From NCBI RefSeq assembly GCF_016742955.1, contig NZ_JABBYC010000024.1, positions 1 through 62,302 of the forward strand: a DNA stretch of 62,302 nucleotides. Reading direction: 5' to 3'. This DNA is from Myceligenerans indicum. Lineage in GTDB: Bacteria > Actinomycetota > Actinomycetes > Actinomycetales > Cellulomonadaceae. The notes beneath the pieces were generated by a model. That model worked only from the letters and a program-made list of their open reading frames with translations. It had not been told where the DNA came from and ran no database searches. The translations under genes and the position numbers were made by a program. Positions 56,164-62,302 of the stretch are shown one piece after another (within the stretch, counting starts at the first letter, position 1; every line of letters begins with the position of its first letter).

Positions 56164-56783
56164 CGCGGGTCCCCGTGGTCGTCCGTGCCCGGCTTCAGGC
56201 GGGCGAGCGGCCGCCCGTAGCCGCCGCGGTCGAACGCCCACCGTCCGCCCGACGGCGGGAAGAAGCCCATCGCCCGCAGCCCGGAGGCCGGCGTGACCGC
56301 CGGGTCCAGGGCGTCGGCCGTCTCCAGGTGGGGTGCGCTGTCGTAGGCCATCGTGGCGAACAGCGCCACGAGGAACCACAGGTCCTTCTCGGGTTCGGCC
56401 GGGTCCGTGAGCTCGGCGACCAGACGCCGCCGGTCCGGGTAGCCGAGGTCGGCGAAGCGGGCCACGGGGCGCCCGCCGTGCCGGTCCGCCCACGCGGCGG
56501 CGCGCCGGTCGAGCAGGTCGGCCATGTCGCCGACGCCGTCCTCGATGCCGGTGGCCGGGTCGGTGAGGACGTCGAGCGCACCGCACTCCACGGCTCCCGG
56601 GGTGTCGTCCACGCCCGCGATCGCGACGTCGTCGGGGTGGCGCTTGCGGCCCGGCACGACGGTGTCGGCGAAGGCCTCCAGGGCGAGCCGCTGTGCGGGG
56701 GCGAGCGTGGGGCGCTCGCCCAGGGCGGCGGTCCTCGGGCGGCGGGTCGGCGGGAGGGTCGAGGGGTCGGCGTTCTGGGTCAC
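56160..56783 (-). CDS. Small companion subunit of the GMC oxidoreductase (DUF5987-like)
   Basis: 207 residues. LAPAQRLALEAFADTVVPGR near the N terminus recalls gluconate 2-dehydrogenase subunit 3; the rest (LTDPATGIEDGVGDMADLLD...FLVALFATMAYDSAPH, then GGRWAFDRGGYGRPL) matches my memory of DUF5987 proteins seen next to GMC oxidoreductases. GTG 56783 with GGAAAGGAAA upstream; GTGA overlap with the P450 gene and ATGA overlap with the GMC gene. It probably binds and stabilises the GMC enzyme. Confidence 0.75.
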   Translation of the reverse strand: MTQNADPSTLPPTRRPRTAALGERPTLAPAQRLALEAFADTVVPGRKRHPDDVAIAGVDDTPGAVECGALDVLTDPATGIEDGVGDMADLLDRRAAAWADRHGGRPVARFADLGYPDRRRLVAELTDPAEPEKDLWFLVALFATMAYDSAPHLETADALDPAVTPASGLRAMGFFPPSGGRWAFDRGGYGRPLARLKPGTDDHGDPR

Positions 56784-58084
56784 GAGGGTTTCCTTTCCGG
56801 CACGGTGGGACGTTCGGCGTCCGGTGGCGCGGGCGTCCCGGGGCGGGAGGTGGCGTCCACGACGTCGCGCAGGTCGCGGGCGGGTGTCTGGGACATGCGG
56901 GCACGCGCCGTCACGGGCCGGGTGCCGTGAGGGGTCAGGACGAGCCGCGTGCTCGCGGTGGCCAGCCAGAGGACGGCCTCGGCCCGGGCGAGCGCGCCGC
57001 CGGGACAGGCCCGCGGCCCGGCGCCGAAGTCGAGGGACGAACCGCGCTGGCCGGTGAGGAACCGCTCCGGCCGGAAGCCCGGGTCGCCCGATCGGGCGGC
57101 GGCGGGAAGGATCAGGACCTCGTCGCCGGGGGAGAGGGCGACACCGTCCACGTCGTCGGCGGCGATCGCCCGCCGGCTCACCAGCCACACCGGTGGCCGC
57201 AGCCGAAGGGTCTCGTCCAGCGTGGCGCCGGACCAGCGCAGCGCGGCCAGGTGCTGCGGGGTGAGATCGGCGGGGTCGAGCGCGTCGAGCGTGGCCGCCT
57301 CCGCGCGGATCCGTTCCTGGACGTCGGGATGCCGGGCCAGGTAGGTGATGGCCCAGGCGAGCGTGCTGGCCGTCGTCTCGTACCCGGCGAGGAACAGGCT
57401 GGTCATCCCTTCTGGGGTGGCCCACGCGTCGTCTCGGTCACCGGCCGCCAGGGAGCGGGAGGTCTCGCCGGCGAGCAGGCCGAGGGCCGTCCGCACCCGG
57501 GCCCGGGAACGACGACGGGCACGCAGTGGCACGAGGCCCTGGGTGACGCTACGGAACAGCGCCTCGTCCTGGACGGCGTCGAAGGCGTCGTGGACGTGCT
57601 CGGCCGCGGGCGCCGGGAAGCCGAACGTGACGGCGAGACAGCCCAGCGTGTACTCGGCGAGCAGCACGGCCGGGTCGGTGTCGCGCCACCCGTGTTCCTC
57701 GATCCTCGCGACACCTGACCGTGCGAGCGTGAGGAACGTGCCGTGGTTCGCGTGCACGGCGCGGGCGGCCAGATAGGACGTGGTGTCGCGGCGTTGCCGG
57801 CGCCAGTGCTCGCCCTCGGCGGTGAGCAGACCCTCGCCGATGAGTTCCCGCGCCTGCGACTGGCCCAGACCCTTGACGTACCGGTCCGCGTGGCGCACGA
57901 GGACGTGCTTGACGGCGCTCGGGGTCGCGGTGATGAGCATGCGGCCGAACGGGGTGCGTAGCAGCGCGCCACCGGGCCGGCGCCGGACGACGTCGACGAG
58001 GCGGTCGCCCCGTTCCGCGCGGGTCAGGCCGTGGAGGACCCGCGCGGACTCCCACAGGCCGAGGTGATGGACCGTCGGTGGCAT
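56780..58084 (-). CDS. Cytochrome P450
   Basis: 434 residues. I-helix oxygen motif AGYETTAS (233-240), ExxR E291-T-L-R294, heme loop FGAGPRACPGG with Cys360. A soluble class I bacterial P450 by length, though the FGAGPRACPGG loop and AGxET resemble the CYP4/CYP102-like branch. It needs a ferredoxin and a reductase, neither of which is in the cluster. Probably oxidises the enediyne core. It starts 13 bases after unbL2. Confidence 0.93.
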   Translation of the reverse strand: MPPTVHHLGLWESARVLHGLTRAERGDRLVDVVRRRPGGALLRTPFGRMLITATPSAVKHVLVRHADRYVKGLGQSQARELIGEGLLTAEGEHWRRQRRDTTSYLAARAVHANHGTFLTLARSGVARIEEHGWRDTDPAVLLAEYTLGCLAVTFGFPAPAAEHVHDAFDAVQDEALFRSVTQGLVPLRARRRSRARVRTALGLLAGETSRSLAAGDRDDAWATPEGMTSLFLAGYETTASTLAWAITYLARHPDVQERIRAEAATLDALDPADLTPQHLAALRWSGATLDETLRLRPPVWLVSRRAIAADDVDGVALSPGDEVLILPAAARSGDPGFRPERFLTGQRGSSLDFGAGPRACPGGALARAEAVLWLATASTRLVLTPHGTRPVTARARMSQTPARDLRDVVDATSRPGTPAPPDAERPTVPERKPS

Positions 58085-58097
58085 GGCGACCGTCCCC

Positions 58098-59096
58098 TCA
58101 CGCGTCCACGATGTCGCCGGCCGGCTCGAGCGCGGCCGCGACGGACCGGCGCCAGGTCTCGTAGGCCGTCCAGTCCGGCTTCCCGGCGGTCGTCTCCGGC
58201 CGGTGGGCGCCGACCAGCCCGACGACGTCGTCGATCGTGCCGCCGCACAGGGCCTCGGACGCCACCGGCGTGTGCTCGTTGACGGTTCCGGCCCGGTGGC
58301 GGGCCTCGACCGCGAACGCCGCTCCCTGCCTCAGCCACCGACGGTCGTCGCCGGCGGCCGTGAGGAGCCGCGCCAGCGCGGCACGGTCGCGACCACCGGC
58401 GTACGCTGCCGCCAGCCCGGTCCCCGCCCACAGCGAGCCGGAGAACCGCTGGTCGAACCCGGCCACGAGTCCGGCGATCCCCGTGGGGGAGCCGCCCGCG
58501 TGGAACCACAGCCCGCGGCCGATGCCCTGCATCAGTGACTGCCGTGCCGCCTCGGCCCCGCCCGGCCAGCGTTCGGCCGGGAACCTGGTGCCGTGTTCGC
58601 GGAGGGTCCGGGCGTTGTGGAAGAAGACCTCGTGGAAGCCGTAGCCGTCCAGGACGAGCGGGGCGAGAGCCGGGTCGAGGGCGCTGAGCTCGGGCCAGAG
58701 GGGTCGTGGCAGCCGGGCCAGGGCCCACCCGAGGCCGACCTGGGCCATGTAGGTGTGGCGCCGTGAGGTCGCCGCCTCGAACGCGGCGAACTCCCGACGG
58801 CTCCAGGGCTCCAGGGCGGCCCGGATCGTGATCGCCATGGCCGCCCCCTCGGCCGCGAAGCCCTGCCACGATCGCGGCAGGTCCTCCAGCCGGTGTGCCG
58901 CGCGCCGGGCGTCCGGCGCGCGCATCGCGAGGCGGTAGCCGTCCAGGAAGGCGCGGCCCACGGGGGAGACGATCGACTCGCCGGCTTCCCAGGGACGGAA
59001 CCCGCGGCGCACCGGGTCCACCTCGCGGACGCCCGGCGTGGTGAGCACTGCCCGCAGACGGCGGAGTGCGGCAAGTGGTTCAGCTGGCGTTGCCAT
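58098..59096 (-). CDS. unbL: Enediyne biosynthesis protein UnbL, DUF1702 (copy 2)
   Basis: 332 residues. Shares the DUF1702 blocks with copy 1 but is clearly diverged: GFAAEGAAMAITI, GLGWALARLPRPLW, VLDGYGFHEVFF, GIGRGLWFHAGG, LWAGTGLAAAYAGG. ATG 59096 is fixed by GAGGAGG six bases upstream. That site is abutted by a perfect 9-bp hairpin in the 5' UTR. It heads the nine-gene minus run that includes pksE. Confidence 0.88.
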   Translation of the reverse strand: MATPAEPLAALRRLRAVLTTPGVREVDPVRRGFRPWEAGESIVSPVGRAFLDGYRLAMRAPDARRAAHRLEDLPRSWQGFAAEGAAMAITIRAALEPWSRREFAAFEAATSRRHTYMAQVGLGWALARLPRPLWPELSALDPALAPLVLDGYGFHEVFFHNARTLREHGTRFPAERWPGGAEAARQSLMQGIGRGLWFHAGGSPTGIAGLVAGFDQRFSGSLWAGTGLAAAYAGGRDRAALARLLTAAGDDRRWLRQGAAFAVEARHRAGTVNEHTPVASEALCGGTIDDVVGLVGAHRPETTAGKPDWTAYETWRRSVAAALEPAGDIVDA

Positions 59097-59108
59097 GTCG
59101 GACCTCCT

Positions 59109-59133
59109 CATGGTCGGTGCTGCGCCGACCATG
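59109..59133 (-). promoter_or_regulatory. Hairpin abutting the unbL2 ribosome binding site
   Basis: CATGGTCGG/CCGACCATG, perfect 9-bp stem, 7-base loop. On the minus-strand mRNA it ends directly at the GAGGAGG of unbL2, so it may protect the 5' end, hide part of the site, or bind a regulator. Confidence 0.5.
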
Positions 59134-59305
59134 GTTCCCGTCCGACTGTCACGGGCGCGCCTTCGATGTTGCGGCCCGCCACGGCGTCACGTCGTGCGGC
59201 CGGCGATCCGGCGCACGGGGCCGGGCGGCGGGCAGGTCGCCCGGCGAGCCGTCGCGGCAAGGCACGAGAAGTCGCGTCGTGCACGGGCGGAGGCCGAGGG
59301 CCGGT

Positions 59306-59366
59306 CCTTGTGACGAGTGGTCGCGGTACGACGACGGGTCGTCCGCGGCCGGCCTTCGTCACAAGG
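59306..59366. repeat. Perfect 11-bp inverted repeat between the DUF6008-like gene and unbL2
   Basis: CCTTGTGACGA (59306-59316) and TCGTCACAAGG (59356-59366) face each other across 39 bases. They lie 30 bases after the DUF6008-like stop. Either a long-loop terminator or two operator half sites spaced about five helical turns apart. Nothing else is seen in the 299-base gap 59097-59395 besides this and the hairpin at 59109. Confidence 0.6.
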
Positions 59367-59395
59367 GCCGACGGACGGCTTCCTCCAGATCCTTC

Positions 59396-60118
59396 TCAGG
59401 TGGCGGACGCGAGGACCGCGGGCCGCGGGACGGCGGGTGCCGGCTGCCGGTAGGCGGCCGCGATCTGGGAGCGTTCGAGCCACAGGTGGTAGAGGGACAG
59501 GCTGAAGATCACCGTTCCCACGACGTTCGCCAGGAAGTGCCACCAGATCCGGTGGGTGGACAGGGCCGGTCCGGGGTCGATCAGGCCGAACCAGGTGGAC
59601 AGGCCGATGGCCGTCGGGGCGCCGAGCCACACCGACGTCATGAGGACGAGGTGCTCGAGGCCGTGGATCCCCTGCATCCACACCCCCATCTTGGCGTGCT
59701 TGCGGGCGGTCGACCGGTACGTCACGCGCCGGGTCAGCTGCATGACGCCGACGAGTCCCGCCAGGAACAGCATGTTGCCGATGAAGTGCAGGATCTCCAT
59801 GCCCAGGGACGGCTTGGAGGGATCGACCACCCCGAAGCCGTTGGCCAGACCGGTTCCCCAGGGAGTCATCCAGGCGGGTTCGTAGGGCCGCATCACCCAG
59901 TAGCCCGCCTGGGCGACGTGCTCGACGAAGTGGCCGAGCTGGCCGACGACTCCGAGGGCGACGATCCCCGTCGCACCGTGGAGCATCCACGTCTCGACCG
60001 GTCGGCGGCGTGAGTAGGCGAGAACGGCGATGGCCGTCCACATGACGATCGTCCAGGTGAGCATGCCCACTGCCCCCAGGATCTCGAGTGTTGACGCCGG
60101 ATCGTGGTTGTGTTCCAT
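59396..60118 (-). CDS. Multi-pass membrane protein, DUF6008-like
   Basis: 240 residues, six to seven membrane segments rich in His and Trp (GQLGHFVEHVAQAGYW, GIHGLEHLVLMTSV, WWHFLANVVGTVIFSLSLYHLW). The His spacing would allow heme or copper binding but nothing is proven. I recall relatives labelled DUF6008 beside actinobacterial natural-product genes. ATG 60118 is the best start; no strong ribosome site is visible. It is the right-most gene that I attribute to the enediyne region. Confidence 0.75.
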   Translation of the reverse strand: MEHNHDPASTLEILGAVGMLTWTIVMWTAIAVLAYSRRRPVETWMLHGATGIVALGVVGQLGHFVEHVAQAGYWVMRPYEPAWMTPWGTGLANGFGVVDPSKPSLGMEILHFIGNMLFLAGLVGVMQLTRRVTYRSTARKHAKMGVWMQGIHGLEHLVLMTSVWLGAPTAIGLSTWFGLIDPGPALSTHRIWWHFLANVVGTVIFSLSLYHLWLERSQIAAAYRQPAPAVPRPAVLASAT

Positions 60119-60266
60119 CCGATTTGTCCCGTCTGCCGGTATCAGGGTGCGCCTGTCACCGTAGGGGCGCCGACCGGTGGCGGGGTTCCGGCAGGTTGCT
60201 GTTGTGCGGTCGCCGGCACACGGCCCGTGGAACGGACTCGGCGGGGCTGCCGGCGCCAGCCTGTTG

Positions 60267-60683
60267 CGGGCTGAGAACGACCTGAGCGATGCCCGGGCGG
60301 ATGAGGACGAACCGGGAAGGGTGTTCTTCTTCTCTGAAGCATCACTCGCCCACGAAACAGGCCGGGCCTTGTATGCCAGTGGCGACCTCAAAGGCGCCAA
60401 AGCAGCCCTGAAGCACAGCGCGCGAGTACGCGCTAAGCAGCCCTTTGCCAGGACACATGCAGTCACGCTCGGCTACCTCGGCGAAGTCCAGGCAGCGACC
60501 GGCAACTTGGATCAGGCGTGCACGACATGGTCAGATGCGCTGGACGCGATGGCAGGAGTCCGCTCGGCTCGGGCGCGCCAGACCGTCACTACGATGCGGA
60601 GCGTGCTGGCGCACGGCCGATCCGCGAGTTCTGAGATGGCCGAACTGGACCAGCGAGCCGCCGCGTACCTCGCGCAAGCCTGA
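60267..60683 (+). pseudogene. Beheaded TPR-type regulator fragment
   Basis: The frame gives ~138 residues of TPR-like helices (FFFSEASLAHETGRALYASG, then LGYLGEVQAATGNLDQACTT) typical of the C terminus of HTH_XRE/TPR regulators. The HTH half and a credible start are missing; upstream is the edge of the enediyne region. Lower GC than the cluster. It matches in type the fragment at 17134-17802. It ends 18 bases before the TrmO-like gene. Confidence 0.6.
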
Positions 60684-60701
60684 TGTGAACTGAGGAGACC
60701 G

Positions 60702-61193
60702 ATGGAACCGATCGAGATGATCCCCGTCGCACGCGTGGTCGGTGGGCGAGTCGAGCCTACCGACGACTTCTGGGGAGGGACCCGGTCGATCATCCGCATC
60801 GACGGCGACCGGTTCCCCACCGAAGCGACCAAGGGACTCGAAGACTTCTCCCACCTGGAGGTCGCGTTCCACTTCCACCTGACCGACAAGACCGATCTGC
60901 ATCCCGGCGCGCGTCGCCCGCGTAACAACCCTGACTGGCCTGAGGTCGGAATCTTTGGCCATCGCAACATGCGTCGCCTCAACTGGCTCGGGGTGAGCAG
61001 GTGCCGGCTCATCGCCGTTGACGGCCTCGATCTGCATGTCGAGGATCTGGACGCAGTTGACGGGACCCCCGTGCTGGACATCAAGCCGTGGTTCACCGAG
61101 TTCGGCCCGCGCGGCGAGGTCCGGCAGGCGGCGTGGACGACCGAGATGCTCACCGACTACTTCGCCCAGGGTGCCGACGCAGCATCGCGATGA
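60702..61193 (+). CDS. TrmO-family tRNA t6A37 methyltransferase-like protein
   Basis: 163 residues of the TsaA/TrmO beta-barrel family, near the shorter end of its size range: PVARVVGGRVEPTDD, DFSHLEVAFHFHL, HPGARRPRNNPDWPEVGIFGHR and LDIKPWFTEFGPRGEVRQ. TrmO methylates N6-threonylcarbamoyl-adenosine 37 of tRNA-Thr using SAM; in short stand-alone copies the target may differ. Start ATG 60702 has GGAG upstream. Confidence 0.87.
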   Translation: MEPIEMIPVARVVGGRVEPTDDFWGGTRSIIRIDGDRFPTEATKGLEDFSHLEVAFHFHLTDKTDLHPGARRPRNNPDWPEVGIFGHRNMRRLNWLGVSRCRLIAVDGLDLHVEDLDAVDGTPVLDIKPWFTEFGPRGEVRQAAWTTEMLTDYFAQGADAASR

Positions 61194-61231
61194 CCACGGG
61201 CAGGCGATGGTGCACGCGCGGTGCACACGGG

Positions 61232-61270
61232 AAAGGGCCAGGTCAGAAATGCCTTCTGACCTGGCCCTTT
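61232..61270. terminator. Perfect 17-bp terminator hairpin
   Basis: AAAGGGCCAGGTCAGAA and its exact complement TTCTGACCTGGCCCTTT around a five-base loop, 38 bases after the TrmO-like stop. The A-run and T-run at its ends make it a bidirectional Rho-independent terminator. The IS element begins directly after it. Confidence 0.92.
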
Positions 61271-61280
61271 AAGGTCGGGG

Positions 61281-62264
61281 TGACAGTGTGTGGTCTCAGG
61301 ACATCGGAATGGGGTGTCTCGGGTCATCGGTATAGCGTGTCGCGGGACATGGGAATGGCCGGTGGGCGGATGCTCGCTCATGTCCACCAGGAAGCTCGTG
61401 ATCGCGGCCGTGCTGGCCGGTTCGTCGCAGTCCGAGGCCGCCCGCCGCTACGGCGTCTCCCAGGGCTGGGTCTCCCGGCTCATGGCCCGCTACCAGGCCG
61501 AGGGCGAGGCCGCCTTCGAGCCCCGCTCCCGCCGACCGCACACCACCCCGGCCGCGACCCCGCCCGCTGTCGTGGAGCTGATCCTGGGCTTGCGTAAACG
61601 GCTGACCGAGCAGGGCCTGGACGCCGGCGCCGACACGATCGTGTGGCACCTGACCCACCACCACGGCATCACGATCTCCCGGGCCACCGTGCACCGGATC
61701 CTGACCCGCGAAGGCACCATCACCCCCGAGCCCAGGAAACGTCCCCGCTCCTCCTACATCCGATTCGCCGCCGACCAGCCCAACGAGACCTGGCAGTCCG
61801 ACTTCACCCACTACCGCCTCACCCACCCAGGCGGCGCGCCTGGGCACGACGTCGAGATCATCACCTGGCTGGACGACCACTCCCGCTACGTCCTGCACGC
61901 CACCGCCCACCGGCGCGTCACCGCACCCATCGTGCTGACCACCTTCAAACAGGCCTGCGAACAGCACGGATACCCCGCCTCGGTCCTGACCGACAACGGC
62001 ATGGTCTACACCGTCCGCTACGCCGGCGGCCGCGGCGGACGCAACCACCTCGAGACCGAGCTACGCCGCCTGCACATCGTCCAGAAGAACGGACGCCCCA
62101 ACCACCCCACCACCCAGGGCAAAGTCGAACGCTTCCAACAAACGATGAAGAAATGGCTGACCGCTCAGCCCCACCAGCCCGCCACGATCACCCAACTGCA
62201 GACCCTGATCGACCAGTTCGTCGACGAGTACAACCACCGACGCCCCCACCGCTCTCTGCCCCAC
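61281..62264 (+). mobile_element. IS481-family insertion sequence, right part missing
   Basis: The element probably begins near TGACAGTG at 61281. Its left end has three imperfect 23-bp direct repeats: GGACATCGGAATGG.. (from 61299), GGTCATCGGTATAG.. (from 61322) and GGACATGGGAATGG.. (from 61345), before the transposase gene. These look like transposase or repressor sites. The right end is lost where the contig runs into adapter, so target-site duplication cannot be seen. Assembly broke here, as expected at a multi-copy element. Confidence 0.8.
61380..62264 (+). CDS. IS481-family transposase, C-terminus truncated by contig end
   Basis: 295 genomic codons from ATG 61380 (MSTRKLVIAAVLAGSSQSEA). 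N-terminal helix-turn-helix (RRYGVSQGWVSRLMARYQAEG), then the integrase core with DDE elements: Asp in WQSDFTHYRL, Asp in SVLTDNGMVYT and Glu in GKVERFQQTMKKWL; the YNHRRPHRSLPH end is typical. The codons beyond 62264 are adapter. Probably 20-40 residues are missing. Confidence 0.93.
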
Positions 62265-62302
62265 CTGTCTCTTATACACATCTGACGCTGCCGACGATAA
62301 GG
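62265..62302. other. Illumina Nextera i5-side adapter (artefact)
   Basis: The last 38 bases begin with the inverted mosaic end CTGTCTCTTATACACATCT, continue with GACGCTGCCGACGA and end with five bases (TAAGG) of an i5 index. They are adapter read-through. The last genomic base is about 62264. Translation of this stretch gives the familiar contaminant string LSLIHI at the end of the transposase ORF and MYKRQ on the other strand. Confidence 0.98.

Noticed and set aside
57036..58084. Chromoprotein or sugar-pathway genes hidden within the cluster
   Set aside because: I looked for small secreted beta-barrel proteins, glycosyltransferases and NDP-sugar enzymes on both strands across 41-60 kb and saw none.

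Overview
The window is GC-rich (roughly 70 percent by eye) and reads like the chromosome of an actinomycete, most likely a Micrococcales member. The reasons are the long Pro/Gly-rich DnaX, a LytR_C membrane protein beside a VapB-like 98-residue protein, several candidate leaderless starts (TANNNT hexamer 6-7 bases before ATG/GTG), and a secreted GH16-CBM6 beta-1,3-glucanase under LacI-type control, as is common in Cellulosimicrobium/Promicromonospora-type soil bacteria. The family-level guess is inference. Both ends are sequencing adapter: bases 1-52 and 62265-62302 are Illumina Nextera sequence, so real DNA runs from about 53 to 62264.

Left part (53-13.7 kb): acyl-CoA dehydrogenase and PnuC; a GH16 laminarinase gene whose promoter carries two LacI-type operators, followed by its likely LacI repressor; TetR, DsbA-like, LLM flavin and NCS2 permease genes; a TetR-ABC exporter set of the polyketide-antibiotic-exporter type; a conserved VapB-like/LytR_C pair. 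At 15.3 kb a MarR gene and a class A flavin monooxygenase diverge over two identical 18-bp palindromes. Between 16.3 and 17.8 kb lies a graveyard of transposase relics and a beheaded regulator. A tRNA-Ser(GGA), the SRP RNA, dnaX, recR, lysC and asd form the housekeeping middle (18.6-34.2 kb), interleaved with two ABC systems, VOC, NADAR, DDN, Nudix, serine hydrolase, TSUP and BASS genes.

At 36.3-37.7 kb the DAHP synthase gene (aroG type) is preceded on the minus strand by a 21-codon leader ORF with Trp-Tyr-Trp-Arg-Phe, followed by two mutually exclusive hairpins: a well-supported candidate for ribosome-mediated attenuation by aromatic amino acids.

Right part (41.5-60.1 kb): an enediyne-type biosynthetic gene cluster. 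A nine-gene minus-strand run (unbL2 - P450 - small partner subunit - GMC oxidoreductase - SRPBCC/DUF2505 protein - pksE - tebC - flavin reductase - AraC) is mostly coupled by 1-4 base overlaps. Divergent plus-strand genes give unbV-unbU and a second unbL, and a minus-strand type II thioesterase and a DUF6008-like membrane protein complete it. The iterative PKS (about 1932 aa) has the diagnostic order KS-AT-ACP-KR-DH-PPTase. In known systems PKSE with the TebC thioesterase makes the linear polyene, and UnbL/UnbV/UnbU are always alongside and required for the warhead. Here they sit with two UnbL paralogues, an oxidative trio and a START-like protein that could be a self-resistance or intermediate-binding protein. 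The cluster is compact and has no recognisable sugar or aromatic side-chain genes. To its right lie a beheaded TPR-type regulator, a TrmO-like methyltransferase gene with a perfect 17-bp terminator, and an IS481-family element cut by the contig end.
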